Shown piece by piece: positions 8,070 to 18,282 of a DNA stretch of 64,000 nt; positions within the stretch are counted from its first letter, which is position 1, and each line of letters starts with the position of its first letter. The DNA is taken from assembly GCF_025558585.1 (NCBI RefSeq), contig NZ_CP094723.1:2127279-2191278 (forward strand), given 5' to 3'. The notes under the pieces are model-generated. The model saw only the letters and a list, made by a program, of their open reading frames with translations, made no database searches and was not told where the DNA came from. This DNA is from Staphylococcus sp. IVB6214. Lineage in GTDB: Bacteria > Bacillota > Bacilli > Staphylococcales > Staphylococcaceae. Position numbers and translations under genes: made by a program.

Positions 8070-8086
8070 TCTCACGCGTTGCAGGC
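8070..8086 (+). repeat. 17-bp direct repeat, copy 1
   Basis: TCTCACGCGTTGCAGGC occurs here, 26 bases upstream of the 50-aa gene, and again just before the integrase gene at 9482-9498. It is GC-rich against a very AT-rich background. Confidence 0.85.
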
Positions 8087-8089
8087 GTT

Positions 8090-8356
8090 TCAATTCTTCA
8101 TTTGTTCAATTACATCTTCAATGTCATGTCGGTCATGACGAATAGTCTTACCGATTTTAACTTTCCGTAAGCCATTCATTTCCCATTCAGTTATGACTTT
8201 ATGAGTTACGTTGTACTCTTCCATTACTTCTTTCTGAATAAGATATCGCTTACGTGATTGCTTAACTTTTTCCAAAGCTAATTTCTCAGCGATATTAACT
8301 ATACTATCGACCAACTGTTGACTAGCTTGCTCACTTAGGAATGGATGTTGAATCAT
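8090..8356 (-). CDS. Excisionase-like DNA-binding protein
   Basis: This protein of about 88 residues starts at ATG 8356 (MIQHPFLSEQ), where AGGTGA is well placed; a longer reading to 8416 lacks one. The C-terminal half (YLIQKEVMEEYNVTHKVITE ... IGKTIRHDRHDIEDVI) is a MerR/excisionase-type winged helix, as in phage Xis and DUF771-like proteins. In SaPIs xis lies in the early operon opposite the Stl gene, exactly this position. It would assist integrase in excision. The fold is fairly clear; the Xis role is inference. Confidence 0.65.
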   Translation of the reverse strand: MIQHPFLSEQASQQLVDSIVNIAEKLALEKVKQSRKRYLIQKEVMEEYNVTHKVITEWEMNGLRKVKIGKTIRHDRHDIEDVIEQMKN

Positions 8357-8606
8357 AAGAATCACCTTTCTGATAATATTGGTGTTTTTTTTGCAAATAC
8401 TGTTCAAACTTTTCAATGTTCACCAAAGTAAGATTTCCGCTAATATTGAAATACATATTATCAACACCTAAATTATTATCGTCATAAGATTTAAGTAATC
8501 TATAAATAGTTGAATAGCTACAATTAAATAAATCCCCTAATAATTTTGGTTTAGCATATAGTTGCTTATTAACTCTTTGATCATTATATTTTCTTGACTT
8601 GCACAT
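8331..8606 (-). CDS. HTH protein, first gene of the early operon
   Basis: This 91-residue protein has a helix-turn-helix-like segment (KPKLLGDLFNCSYSTIYRLL, about residues 19-38). A strong GGGAGGTG site precedes the ATG. It is the first gene transcribed away from the Stl-like repressor, the position of str in SaPIs. It overlaps the next gene by 26 bases. It may balance the repressor, but no direct homology is claimed. Confidence 0.6.
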   Translation of the reverse strand: MCKSRKYNDQRVNKQLYAKPKLLGDLFNCSYSTIYRLLKSYDDNNLGVDNMYFNISGNLTLVNIEKFEQYLQKKHQYYQKGDSYDSTSIPK

Positions 8607-8753
8607 CTAATTCACCTCCCTTTGAAAACAATAAACCGTTTTTGTTATTTCGGTTTCTCATATCATAGCATAGCCTTTCTAGAAAAAGCAACCACTTTTG
8701 TTTTTTGTTTTCTAAAGATGCAATAAATGGTATATTTTATGTGAGGTGATAAT
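8607..8753. promoter_or_regulatory. Divergent stl/early-operon promoter region
   Basis: Leftward: TTGCTT and TATGAT spaced 18 bases, reading to the early operon. Rightward: TTTTCT and TATATT spaced 17 bases, reading to the repressor gene. Between the leftward -10 and its gene lies an inverted repeat, AAACCG ... CGGTTT, a candidate repressor operator. Confidence 0.55.
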
Positions 8754-9407
8754 ATGTGCGATGAAAATGCCATAGCTAAAAAAGTTGGATCCTACTTAAG
8801 AAAGGTTAGAGAAGGTAAGAATATTAAATTACGAAAATTCGCATCGGATATCGACTATTCTCATGGTCATGTGAGTAGCATTGAAAATGGTAAAAAAGGA
8901 ATTCCAAAAAGCCAATTTTTAGAAAAATATTTAGATGAACTTTCTGATTCACATAAAGAATACAACTTCTATGTGAACAAAATCTCAGAGTTGTCAGAAG
9001 ATAAAATAAAATTACCGTTCATTGAATATGTGGATATAGATAAAGCTAGAAAGTCTTTATCAAAAGGCTATCTAACCGAATCAGAAAAGAAATTCATAAA
9101 TAACCTTGATACTATCTCTGCCCCTTATGAGTATAAATACATAGAGGGTGATGAACATGAAATGATTGTATTTAGCCAACCTGTAAACGATCTACATTAC
9201 CACTTGAATGATAAAAACAATAGAAAGTTTTACAAGAAAGTCGAATTAGATGAGATAGACAGAAAAAACGTAGAAATTTTGATGGATAGCTATTTCAAGA
9301 GTAAGATTAACTTGCAAAAGCAATTTAAAAACCAGTTAATTCATGAAACTATAAATATTGAAGATTTAAATGAAATTATAGAAAAGTCTAGCAAAAATAT
9401 TAATTAA
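8754..9407 (+). CDS. stl: Stl-like master repressor (XRE-type HTH)
   Basis: This 217-residue protein has an N-terminal XRE helix-turn-helix (residues 9-50, GSYLRKVREGKNIKLRKFAS, DIDYSHGHVSSIENGKKGIP). The C-terminal part is unrelated to LexA/CI peptidases, as in SaPI Stl proteins, which are released by binding helper-phage proteins rather than by self-cleavage. Gene order (repressor, then integrase, with the early operon divergent) matches SaPIs. The C-terminal half decides which phage protein induces it, and that cannot be read here. The symbol reflects position and fold; sequence identity to known Stl proteins was not tested. Confidence 0.72.
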   Translation: MCDENAIAKKVGSYLRKVREGKNIKLRKFASDIDYSHGHVSSIENGKKGIPKSQFLEKYLDELSDSHKEYNFYVNKISELSEDKIKLPFIEYVDIDKARKSLSKGYLTESEKKFINNLDTISAPYEYKYIEGDEHEMIVFSQPVNDLHYHLNDKNNRKFYKKVELDEIDRKNVEILMDSYFKSKINLQKQFKNQLIHETINIEDLNEIIEKSSKNIN

Positions 9408-9481
9408 TGGATTTTTAATTACTAACTTCCTTTAGTCATCACGCCAAAAGGTAGCCATTCCTTAACGGCGTGTCAATCCAA

Positions 9482-9498
9482 TCTCACGCGTTGCAGGC
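9482..9498 (+). repeat. 17-bp direct repeat, copy 2
   Basis: This is the identical second copy of TCTCACGCGTTGCAGGC, ending 20 bases before the integrase ATG. It could be a recombination-directionality or regulator binding site, or the scar of a past rearrangement. Confidence 0.85.
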
Positions 9499-9518
9499 AA
9501 TAGAAAGGATTGATTTAT

Positions 9519-10655
9519 ATGATTAAGAAATACAAGAAAAAAGACGGTTCTACTGCCTATATGTTTGTTGCATATTTAGGGACTGATCCAATTACGGGTA
9601 AACAAAAGAGAACCACTAGACGAGGATTTAAAACTGAAAGAGAAGCTAAGATTGCAGAGGCAAAACTTCAAACAGAGGTAAGCCAAAACGGCTTTCTAAA
9701 CAACGATATAACGACGTTTAAAGAAGTATATGAGTTATGGCTTGAACAGTATCAGAATACTGTGAGAGAAAGCACATATCAACGTGTTTTAACTTTATTT
9801 GATACAGCTATATTAGAACATTTTAATGATATACCTATTAAGAAAATAACCGTGCCATACTGCCAAAAAGTTATTAATAAATGGAACAAAAAGTACTCTG
9901 ATATTAAAGCTATACGAATATACACATCTAATGTGTTTAAATATGCCGTAAGCCTTAAGATAATCGCTGATAATCCATTTACACATACAAAAGCACCTAG
10001 AAAAAAAGAAACGCAACAAGACGCGTCTATGAAGTATTATTCAAGTGATGAATTGAAACAGTTTTTAACTTTTGTTGAAGATGACCCATTATATTATGCT
10101 ATTTTTCGAACATTAGCTTTTACTGGCTTTAGACGTGGGGAATTAATGGCTTTAACATGGAACGATATTGACTTTACTAAACAAACCATATCTATTAATA
10201 AAACTTGCGCAAGAGGTGCAAATTATAAACTGGTAATACAAGAGCCTAAAACTAAATCATCCCATAGAACAATAAGTATTGATGATAAAACTGCAAATGT
10301 ATTGAAATCATGGCGCACTCATCAAAGAGTGGAGTCTCTTAAATATGGTCACAATACCTCTGACAAACATCAATATGTTTTTACTACTGTACGTGATAAT
10401 AAACCCTTATACCCAGAACATTGCAATAAAGCATTGGACTTAATTTGTGAGAAGAATAATTTTAAGAGGATTAAAGTTCATGGCTTTAGACACACACATT
10501 GTTCTCTGTTATTTGAGGCTGGTCTATCTATTCAAGAAGTGCAAGATAGATTAGGTCACGGGGACATTAAAACAACTATGGATATTTACGCTCACGTAAC
10601 TGAAAAACAACGTGATCAAGTGGCTGATAAATTTGCAAAATACATCAATTTTTAA
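9519..10655 (+). CDS. int: Tyrosine integrase of the island
   Basis: This protein of about 378 residues starts at the ATG at 9519; a TTG three codons upstream is less likely. It has an N-terminal AP2-like arm-binding domain (KKDGSTAYMFVAYLG, GFKTEREA), a SAM-like core-binding domain and the catalytic domain with FTGFRRGELMAL (Arg), HGFRHTHCSLLF (His-x-x-Arg) and LGHGDIKTTMDIYAHV (Tyr). The active site looks intact. It ends about 90 bases from guaA, so it acts on the guaA attachment site. Confidence 0.92.
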   Translation: MIKKYKKKDGSTAYMFVAYLGTDPITGKQKRTTRRGFKTEREAKIAEAKLQTEVSQNGFLNNDITTFKEVYELWLEQYQNTVRESTYQRVLTLFDTAILEHFNDIPIKKITVPYCQKVINKWNKKYSDIKAIRIYTSNVFKYAVSLKIIADNPFTHTKAPRKKETQQDASMKYYSSDELKQFLTFVEDDPLYYAIFRTLAFTGFRRGELMALTWNDIDFTKQTISINKTCARGANYKLVIQEPKTKSSHRTISIDDKTANVLKSWRTHQRVESLKYGHNTSDKHQYVFTTVRDNKPLYPEHCNKALDLICEKNNFKRIKVHGFRHTHCSLLFEAGLSIQEVQDRLGHGDIKTTMDIYAHVTEKQRDQVADKFAKYINF

Positions 10656-10659
10656 GCAT

Positions 10660-10680
10660 AACGTATTCAAAACGTATTCA
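10660..10680 (+). repeat. Direct repeats next to the attachment site
   Basis: AACGTATTCA occurs twice, starting at 10660 and 10671 (11-base period), directly after the integrase gene. Such repeats are typical integrase arm-binding sites. Confidence 0.55.
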
Positions 10681-10694
10681 ATGCAAAATAAAAA

Positions 10695-10730
10695 AGGCTA
10701 GAAACCGCATAATAACGGTAATTCTAGCCT
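10695..10730. terminator. Bidirectional terminator between int and guaA
   Basis: AGGCTAGAA pairs with TTCTAGCCT, with an inner ACCG/CGGT. A-rich sequence on the int side gives a U-tract for transcripts coming from guaA. Confidence 0.75.
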
Positions 10731-10740
10731 ATCATTTACT

Positions 10741-10770
10741 ATATATAATTATTCCCACTCGATGGTACTT
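10741..10770. other. Island attachment site at the guaA 3' end (inferred)
   Basis: The integrase end of the island abuts the last codons of guaA (TTATTCCCACTCGATGG in plus reading), a known insertion point for staphylococcal islands. The guaA reading frame is intact. The opposite att copy must lie left of base 1, so the core length cannot be fixed here. Confidence 0.6.
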
Positions 10771-12290
10771 GGTGGCTTAGATGTAATATCATACACAACG
10801 CGATTTACGTGATCCACTTCATTCACGATACGTGTTGAGATTTTTTGTAATACTTCCCAATCGATACGCGCGAAGTCACTCGTCATACCGTCAATTGATG
10901 TTACTGCACGGACACCGACTGTATAGTCATACGTACGATAGTCACCCATAACGCCGACTGAGCGAATGTCTGGTAACACTGTGAAATATTGCCAGATTTC
11001 ACGTTCTAAGCCTTCTTCACGAATCACTTCACGTAAAATGGCGTCTGATTCACGGACGATTTCCAACTTATCTTCTGTAATTTCACCAAGAACACGGATA
11101 CCAAGACCTGGTCCTGGGAATGGTTGACGCCATACGAGATGTTCTGGAATACCCAGTTCGATACCTAATGCACGCACTTCATCTTTGAAAAGTGTGTTGA
11201 TTGGTTCGATCAATTCGAATTCCATATCTTCTGGTAGTCCACCAACGTTATGGTGTGATTTGATTGTTTGTGCGGTCTTCGTACCAGACTCGATTACGTC
11301 TGTGTATAACGTACCTTGAGCTAAGAAGTCAACGCCTTCTAATTTAGATGCTTCGTCATCGAATACGTATACGAACTCGTTACCGATGATTTTACGTTTC
11401 TTCTCAGGATCTGACACACCTTCAAGTTTTGACATGAAGCGTTCTTTCGCATTCACACGAATAATGTTCATGTTGAATCCTTCACCGAACTGCTCCATTA
11501 CCATGTCGCCTTCACCTTTACGGAGTAGTCCGTGGTCAACGAAGATACATGTCAGTTGGTCGCCAATCGCTCTGTGTAATAACACCGCAACAACTGATGA
11601 GTCTACGCCACCGCTCATCGCACATAAGACTTTACGGTCGCCCACTTGTTCACGGATTTTTTGTACTTCGATATCGATGAAGTTTTCCATTGTCCATTGA
11701 CCTGTACAATCACAAACACGACGCACAAAGTTTTCTAACAAGTCGTTACCAAACTCTGTATGACGTACTTCTGGGTGGAATTGCACACCGTAGATGCGAC
11801 GTTTTTTGTCTTCAATCGCCGCATATTGCGTACTTGGGCTATCCGCAATCACTTCAAACCCTTCTGGAATTTCGATCACTTTATCCGAATGACTCATCCA
11901 TACTGTTTGCTCTTCTGGTAAGCCGTGGAATAATTCGTCAGACTTCGCTTTAATGATGGCTTTTCCGTATTCACGTTCGTTTGCACGCTCTACTTTACCG
12001 CCTAAAAGTTTTGTTGTTAATTGCATACCATAGCAAATCCCTAATACTGGTACGCCTAAGTCATAAATTGCTGGATCAATTGTGAACGCATCGTCTTCAT
12101 AAACCGAGTTCGGTCCACCTGATAAAATGATCCCTTTAGGATTCATCTTTTTAATCTCATCTAATGAAATCTCATGATCATGCAGTTCACTGTACACGCC
12201 CATTTCACGAATACGACGTGTAATAAGCTGATTGTATTGACTTCCAAAGTCTAGGACAAGAATCAGTTCTTGTTCTTTTGCCATTTCCAT
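10749..12290 (-). CDS. guaA: GMP synthase (glutamine-hydrolysing)
   Basis: The 513 residues match the S. aureus length. The N-terminal class I glutamine amidotransferase domain has GICYGMQL (nucleophile Cys) and GVQFHPEV (His). The ATP-pyrophosphatase domain has the P-loop [10 protein letters not shown], and the C-terminal dimerisation part ends KPPSTIEWE. It converts XMP to GMP. It is the last gene of the xpt-pbuX-guaB-guaA operon, 20 bases after guaB, and shares the guanine riboswitch. The 3' end doubles as the island attachment site without damage to the protein. Confidence 0.97.
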   Translation of the reverse strand: MEMAKEQELILVLDFGSQYNQLITRRIREMGVYSELHDHEISLDEIKKMNPKGIILSGGPNSVYEDDAFTIDPAIYDLGVPVLGICYGMQLTTKLLGGKVERANEREYGKAIIKAKSDELFHGLPEEQTVWMSHSDKVIEIPEGFEVIADSPSTQYAAIEDKKRRIYGVQFHPEVRHTEFGNDLLENFVRRVCDCTGQWTMENFIDIEVQKIREQVGDRKVLCAMSGGVDSSVVAVLLHRAIGDQLTCIFVDHGLLRKGEGDMVMEQFGEGFNMNIIRVNAKERFMSKLEGVSDPEKKRKIIGNEFVYVFDDEASKLEGVDFLAQGTLYTDVIESGTKTAQTIKSHHNVGGLPEDMEFELIEPINTLFKDEVRALGIELGIPEHLVWRQPFPGPGLGIRVLGEITEDKLEIVRESDAILREVIREEGLEREIWQYFTVLPDIRSVGVMGDYRTYDYTVGVRAVTSIDGMTSDFARIDWEVLQKISTRIVNEVDHVNRVVYDITSKPPSTIEWE

Positions 12291-12310
12291 ACTGTTGTAC
12301 TCCTTTAATC

Positions 12311-13807
<1,497 letters not shown>

Positions 13808-13812
13808 TTATA

Positions 13813-15084
13813 TTATTTCACATTTTCTTGATTTTGTTGATAGTTTAGACCATTAAAAAATAAATTTAATACAATTGCTGAAATTGCACCTAATACAATC
13901 CCGTTTTGTGTCAACCAAGAAAACTGGTCGCCCAACCCTTGGAATGCTTCAGGAACTGCTGTAATCCCTGCACCAAGACCGACTGACACAGCAATAATAA
14001 TTAAGTTGTTTTGATTCTTGAAGTTAATGTCGTTCAATATGCGCATCCCGTATGCCATGACCATGCCGAACATCGCAAGCATTGCACCACCTAATACCGA
14101 TAGTGGGATCATGTTGGCAAGCGCACCTAACTTAGGAATACAACCACAAATCATAAGCAAAATCACCATTCCATAGATGACATCATTCTTTTTTGCACCT
14201 GACAGCGAAACAAGTCCTACATTCTGAGAGTATGCTGTATATGGAAATGCATTAAAAATAGAGCCTAACGTGATTGCAATCCCTTCTGCCATGTAACCTT
14301 TACGGAAGTCTTTGCGCGTCAATGTCTTGCCGGTAATCTCGCTTAATGCATGATAGACACCCGTTGATTCTATTAGACTCACCAATGCTACGATAAAAAA
14401 TACGACCGTTGCACCAAAGTCAAAAGCAAATCCTGTAAAGCGGAAGGGTCTTGGCAATTCAAACCAATGTGCTGACGCAACTTGACCCGCATCAATCACA
14501 CCTAAAAAGCTTGCAAAGATTGTACCGATAATAAGACCGAGCAAAATCGCAATAGACTTCAAAAAGCCCTGTGCAAAACGTTGCAGTAACAAAATAATCA
14601 CCAATGTCACGACACCTAATAATAGATGCTTAGGATCTCCGTAATCTTTCGCACCTTGTCCCCCTGCGAGATAGTTCATTGCAACGGGCATCAGTGTAAT
14701 TCCGATAATCGTGACAACACTACCCGTCACAACAGGAGGAAATAACTTAACGAGTGAAGCAAAAAATGGTGCAATGATGATCACAAGTAATCCAGATAAG
14801 AAGAGTGAACCATATAAGACATCAATCCCCTTCGTCTGCCCAATTAAAATCATCGGTGCAACCGCAGTGAACGTACATCCCAAGACGACCGGGAGTCCAA
14901 TACCGATGCCTTTATAAACTTGTAAAAAGGTTGCAATCCCACACATAAATATATCTACTGTGACAAGATAAGCCGTTTGTTCAGCAGTAAAGTCAAGACT
15001 TGTCGCAACTATAATAGGGACTAGAATAGCGCCGGCATACATAGCTAATAGATGCTGTAAACTCAACAAGAATCGTTTAATCAT
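13813..15084 (-). CDS. pbuX: Xanthine permease
   Basis: This 423-residue integral membrane protein of the nucleobase-cation symporter-2 (uracil/xanthine permease) family has about 14 hydrophobic segments. The start MIKRFLLSLQHLLAMYAGAI and the motif AEGIAITLGSIFNAFPYTAY with SQNVGLVSLSG are typical. It imports xanthine for the phosphoribosyltransferase encoded by the preceding gene, which it overlaps by 8 bases. Confidence 0.93.
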   Translation of the reverse strand: MIKRFLLSLQHLLAMYAGAILVPIIVATSLDFTAEQTAYLVTVDIFMCGIATFLQVYKGIGIGLPVVLGCTFTAVAPMILIGQTKGIDVLYGSLFLSGLLVIIIAPFFASLVKLFPPVVTGSVVTIIGITLMPVAMNYLAGGQGAKDYGDPKHLLLGVVTLVIILLLQRFAQGFLKSIAILLGLIIGTIFASFLGVIDAGQVASAHWFELPRPFRFTGFAFDFGATVVFFIVALVSLIESTGVYHALSEITGKTLTRKDFRKGYMAEGIAITLGSIFNAFPYTAYSQNVGLVSLSGAKKNDVIYGMVILLMICGCIPKLGALANMIPLSVLGGAMLAMFGMVMAYGMRILNDINFKNQNNLIIIAVSVGLGAGITAVPEAFQGLGDQFSWLTQNGIVLGAISAIVLNLFFNGLNYQQNQENVK

Positions 15085-15661
15085 TGTCGTCTCCTAACAA
15101 TGTGACTTTGTTATCTTTTAACGATGCCACTTGGCAAAGCGAAGAGACGTTCAAGCCTGCTTCTTCCAAACGTGCACGCCCTGGTTGGAAACTCTTCTCT
15201 ACTAAAATACCAATGCCGACCGTTTCTGCACCTGCTTGTTGTACCAAACGATGTAATCCAAGTGCTGCTTCACCATTTGCTAGAAAGTCATCAATAATCA
15301 ATACTTTGTCTTGATCTGATAAAAATTCTGTTGACACAATGACACGGTTCGTATTATTTTTCGTAAACGAATGAACATCTGTCTGATAATGTCCTTCATT
15401 CAACGTATTCGGCTTTGCTTTCTTAGCAAACAGACACGGAACATTAAAACGATGTGCAACCATAATGGCAGGTGCAATTCCTGACGCCTCAATCGTTAAA
15501 ACCTTCGTCACACCTTGGTCTCCAAACTGTGAATGGAACACTTCACCAATCTCATACATTAAACCTGCATCGATCTGATGATTCAAGAAACCATCCACCT
15601 TCAATATTGATTCGTCAATTACTACACCGTCTTCGATGACTTTTCTTTTTAATGCGTCCAA
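15077..15661 (-). CDS. xpt: Xanthine phosphoribosyltransferase
   Basis: This 194-residue protein starts at TTG 15661: AGGAGG lies 7 bases before it, and the protein then begins LDALKRKVIEDGVVIDE, collinear with S. aureus Xpt. The PRPP-binding loop VLIIDDFLANGEAALG is intact. It makes XMP from xanthine. It is the first gene of the operon and is controlled by the guanine riboswitch upstream. A longer reading from ATG 15703 would run into the terminator region and is rejected. Confidence 0.94.
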   Translation of the reverse strand: MDALKRKVIEDGVVIDESILKVDGFLNHQIDAGLMYEIGEVFHSQFGDQGVTKVLTIEASGIAPAIMVAHRFNVPCLFAKKAKPNTLNEGHYQTDVHSFTKNNTNRVIVSTEFLSDQDKVLIIDDFLANGEAALGLHRLVQQAGAETVGIGILVEKSFQPGRARLEEAGLNVSSLCQVASLKDNKVTLLGDDND

Positions 15662-15690
15662 AACGACTCCTCCTAAATACATCAAGATAT

Positions 15691-15725
15691 GAAAAAACCC
15701 CAAAACTAAAGAATATCGTTTCAGG
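15691..15725 (-). terminator. Riboswitch-controlled terminator before xpt
   Basis: CCTGAAAC pairs with GTTTTGGG (8 bp with two wobbles), followed by GTTTTTT on the minus strand, 30 bases before the xpt start. It is the likely off-state hairpin of the guanine riboswitch. Confidence 0.75.
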
Positions 15726-15863
15726 TGTTTGAGTAATCGTCATACAATTGTAAAGTGTCGCTCATTTGGCAGTCTCTTCGCTATTCATTGCACGGTTTTT
15801 GCGATGTGAATCAATACAATAAATAAGAACTGACAAAAGCTGCGTATTACAGATGCCGTCATT

Positions 15864-15934
15864 ACCCATAGTCACATCGTTTAAGGCGACGTGGTAGAAA
15901 CTTCTAAAGCCATATTCTTCAGATTATATGAGTC
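15864..15934 (-). promoter_or_regulatory. Guanine (purine) riboswitch aptamer
   Basis: The minus strand shows the purine aptamer layout: P1 ACTCATAT/CTATGGGT, the conserved core GAATATGGC, GTTTCTACC and GACTAT, and two hairpin loops. The C in GACTAT marks guanine rather than adenine specificity. It controls xpt-pbuX-guaB-guaA. The remaining part of this 470-base intergenic gap is the expression platform and the stress-gene promoter. Confidence 0.93.
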
Positions 15935-16066
15935 TATATAAATTATTAACTGATGATAGCAAATTTAACGTTTTTTCGCAATACTCGTCTAAAAAACAAG
16001 CGCTTTTTCAAATACCGCCATTACTTTACAAAAGTGATAGATTAACCGCATAATAATAATGTATGC

Positions 16067-16091
16067 GTTTAACTTTTTATTTAAAGGGTAA
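16067..16091 (+). promoter_or_regulatory. Sigma-B promoter
   Basis: GTTTAA (16067-16072) and GGGTAA (16086-16091) are spaced 13 bases, a near-perfect sigma-B promoter, 40 bases before the stress protein gene. Confidence 0.8.
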
Positions 16092-16130
16092 GTGACAAAA
16101 TAAGTAACGATTAATCGGAGGGGATCCACT

Positions 16131-16541
16131 ATGACTCAATTTAAAGTAGTAAAAACAGAAGATGACGCAATTCAAGCAGTAGATGCATTATTACGTGATG
16201 GATATAAAGAACACGAAATTACAATCATTAGTAAAAATCGATTATCAACAGACCGATTTAACGACTCAGAAATTAAACAAACACCAACAGCTGGTACAAT
16301 CAGCGATAAATTCATGCGCTTTTTCATCGGGGAAGATCCTGAAGAAGCTGCATTCACACGTTTTAAGCTTCCAGACAATGAAAAAGAACAACTTAAGCAA
16401 GCCGTACTTGATGGCGAAATTGTTATTCTTGTGAAACACTTTGAATCTGGCAATCACAGCGAAGTATCGCAAACAAATAGTTCATACGACACACATGACT
16501 TTAAACATCACCCATCTGAACATAAGGGCGATATTGAATAA
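16131..16541 (+). CDS. General stress protein, GSP17M/YflT-like
   Basis: This 136-residue protein opens with the YflT-type N-terminal domain (FKVVKTEDDAIQAVDALLRDGYKEHEITIIS). Acidic and histidine-rich tail residues (SYDTHDFKHHPSEHKG) follow. Relatives are induced by general stress under sigma-B, in agreement with the promoter found here. The biochemical role is unknown. GGAGG lies before the ATG, and a strong terminator follows. Confidence 0.85.
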   Translation: MTQFKVVKTEDDAIQAVDALLRDGYKEHEITIISKNRLSTDRFNDSEIKQTPTAGTISDKFMRFFIGEDPEEAAFTRFKLPDNEKEQLKQAVLDGEIVILVKHFESGNHSEVSQTNSSYDTHDFKHHPSEHKGDIE

Positions 16542-16555
16542 TATAGAAACATCTA

Positions 16556-16590
16556 ACACTCAAGCAACATATCTTGCTTGAGTGTTTTTT
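16556..16590 (+). terminator. Terminator of the stress gene
   Basis: ACACTCAAGCAA pairs with TTGCTTGAGTGT (12 bp), followed by TTTTTT. Confidence 0.9.
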
Positions 16591-16650
16591 ACGTGGAGTA
16601 CCGATTTGTCATTATGCTATACTAGAGCCATTAAAAAGAGGTGATAGACG

Positions 16651-17325
16651 ATGGATTTTATTCAAATCAAATCAACGCAAGATCAATGGTATCAACCTGC
16701 ACTAGACTTTTACTTAGGGAGATTAGATGCACTTGTCACTGAAGACGAGTCGGTTTTCGTCCAATCACTCAAGACAGAAAAGACGAAAAACGATTATGTT
16801 TTTTTAGTCGGCATTGAAGATGACCGTGTTGTCAGCTTTGCAACTGCGCATTATGAAGCAACGACAAATGCAGGATTCATTATCTACTTACTTGCCGAAC
16901 AAGGCACACATCATGAAGCTTATCTTGAAGAGACACTCCATCAAACTGAAGTCCACATCAATGCACTGGCACAACAATTACATGGTCGTGATGTCAACTT
17001 CTTTATGTTCGAGTCAACGTTCGAGTCACCGGATGTCGATTCTAAAACGGCAGACGATATTGCATTTCGCAGACGTTTCTTAACACAACAAGGCTTTGAA
17101 AAGCAGACAAAGATTTCATATATACAACCTTCACTCGACCGAAACGGAAAGCCTGTACCATTAGACTTATATATTAAGGCGAACATTCCTTTAACGAAAG
17201 ACATCTACGGTGCAAGTATCAAGTCTTGTTATATTCTCAAATATGTCTTTGCGAATAGACTGCCACGCAAAGTTATTTATCCGTTACTCGTCAAGATGGA
17301 TTTGCGTAAAGAACCGAATGCATAA
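16651..17325 (+). CDS. Hypothetical protein, possibly GNAT acetyltransferase-like
   Basis: This 224-residue soluble protein has a central pattern (YVFLVGIEDDRVVSFATAHY, then AGFIIYLLAEQGTH) that resembles the beta-strand core of GNAT N-acetyltransferases, but no clear acetyl-CoA loop is visible. AGAGGTGAT precedes the ATG. It is a single gene between a sigma-B gene and a DNA-binding coiled-coil gene. The substrate is unknown and the family call is tentative. Confidence 0.6.
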   Translation: MDFIQIKSTQDQWYQPALDFYLGRLDALVTEDESVFVQSLKTEKTKNDYVFLVGIEDDRVVSFATAHYEATTNAGFIIYLLAEQGTHHEAYLEETLHQTEVHINALAQQLHGRDVNFFMFESTFESPDVDSKTADDIAFRRRFLTQQGFEKQTKISYIQPSLDRNGKPVPLDLYIKANIPLTKDIYGASIKSCYILKYVFANRLPRKVIYPLLVKMDLRKEPNA

Positions 17326-17329
17326 GCCC

Positions 17330-17358
17330 TTGAAATCAATCCGTAAAGTCGCTACAAT
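17330..17358 (+). promoter_or_regulatory. Sigma-A promoter
   Basis: TTGAAA (17330-17335) and TACAAT (17353-17358) are spaced 17 bases, upstream of the DUF3967-like gene. Confidence 0.7.
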
Positions 17359-17435
17359 GAAGTAGAGGTAAGACTGACGGCTCACTGAACGAACACTGAC
17401 AGCTGTCTAAATTGTAGGAGAAAGGATCCGATTAT

Positions 17436-18035
17436 ATGCTAACAAAAGAATTCGCACAAAAATCTGGCTTAAGCGAAAAGCAAGTCCGAAAAATTGTTCA
17501 GCATCTCGAAGAACGTGGTTATCACTTAGATAAAACGGAATATCGTGGACGTGAAGCGACAGATTTTAAAGAAGAAGATATCGAACTCTTTCAAGAAATC
17601 GCAGAACGTGTTGGACAAACAAACAGTTACGAACTCGCATTTGAAGAACTCGAAAAAGAAAAAGACTTTTTACAAGTGATTGTGAAGGAAGATACACAAC
17701 AACTTCCTGCTGACCAACAACTTTCTAATCTATTCAAAGAATTACACAACGAAATCAATCAAATGCGTGAAGAGCGTCAAATACTTGGACAAATGGTGAC
17801 GCAAGTTCACAAACAACAAGAGGCATTGACTGAGTTACATAACAAGTTAGAAGCACAGCTTAAATCGAACAGTGCATCTATGGAATCACTCACTGAAGCA
17901 CAAAAACAACAAACTGAACAACTCAGCACAACACAAAAACATATTGAATCACAAATAGAAGGACAAAAAGCATTAGCACACACAATTGAACGCAATGAGA
18001 AAAAAGGTTTTCTCCAACGATTATTCGGCGGTTAA
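17436..18035 (+). CDS. HTH plus coiled-coil protein (DUF3967-like)
   Basis: The first 45 or so of 199 residues form a MerR-like winged helix (FAQKSGLSEKQVRKIVQHLE, ERGYHLDK). From about 95 to 190 the protein is a glutamine-rich coiled coil, ending in a conserved FLQRLFGG tail. The layout recalls RacA and plasmid partition-associated proteins that tie DNA to another structure. An AGGAGAAAGGAT ribosome region is present. Function is unknown; a DNA-organising or anchoring role is inference. Confidence 0.75.
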   Translation: MLTKEFAQKSGLSEKQVRKIVQHLEERGYHLDKTEYRGREATDFKEEDIELFQEIAERVGQTNSYELAFEELEKEKDFLQVIVKEDTQQLPADQQLSNLFKELHNEINQMREERQILGQMVTQVHKQQEALTELHNKLEAQLKSNSASMESLTEAQKQQTEQLSTTQKHIESQIEGQKALAHTIERNEKKGFLQRLFGG

Positions 18036-18080
18036 AACACAACTTTTATTTGAGTAAATGACTTGTTTTACAATTAAATA

Positions 18081-18175
18081 ACATGCTAGGGGTGCTCGAA
18101 GTGAGCTGAGAAAGACGGACTCTTAACTCTTTGAACCTGATATGGTTAATGCCATCGAAGGGAAGCAATTACATG
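18081..18175 (+). promoter_or_regulatory. TPP riboswitch (THI-box)
   Basis: The sequence has GGGGTGCTCG, GCTGAGA, CTTTGAACCTGATATGGTTA and CGAAGGGAAG in order, with outer ACATG/CATGT-type pairing. This is the conserved thiamine pyrophosphate aptamer. It lies about 110 bases before thiO. Confidence 0.95.
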
Positions 18176-18247
18176 TCATGTGCTTCATGATAGCCATGCA
18201 GCGTTAAAGCATGCATCACAGATGACTCAATTTCAATCATACATGTC

Positions 18248-18282
18248 AACTTCCTGCACCCTCACATGCAGGAGGTTTTTTT
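18248..18282 (+). terminator. TPP-switch terminator that contains the thiO ribosome site
   Basis: An 11-bp stem (18248-18258 with 18267-18277, core TCCTGCA/TGCAGGA) is followed by a T-run. The AGGAGG ribosome site (18270-18275) lies in its 3' arm, 7 bases before the ATG, so folding would both stop transcription and hide the start. Confidence 0.8.

Noticed and set aside
10741..10770. A complete pair of attachment sites for the island
   Set aside because: Only the guaA-side end is in the window; no second copy of the guaA tail was seen between 1 and 10740.
15662..15703. Longer Xpt reading from ATG 15703
   Set aside because: The ATG is inside the riboswitch terminator region; TTG 15661 has AGGAGG at ideal spacing.
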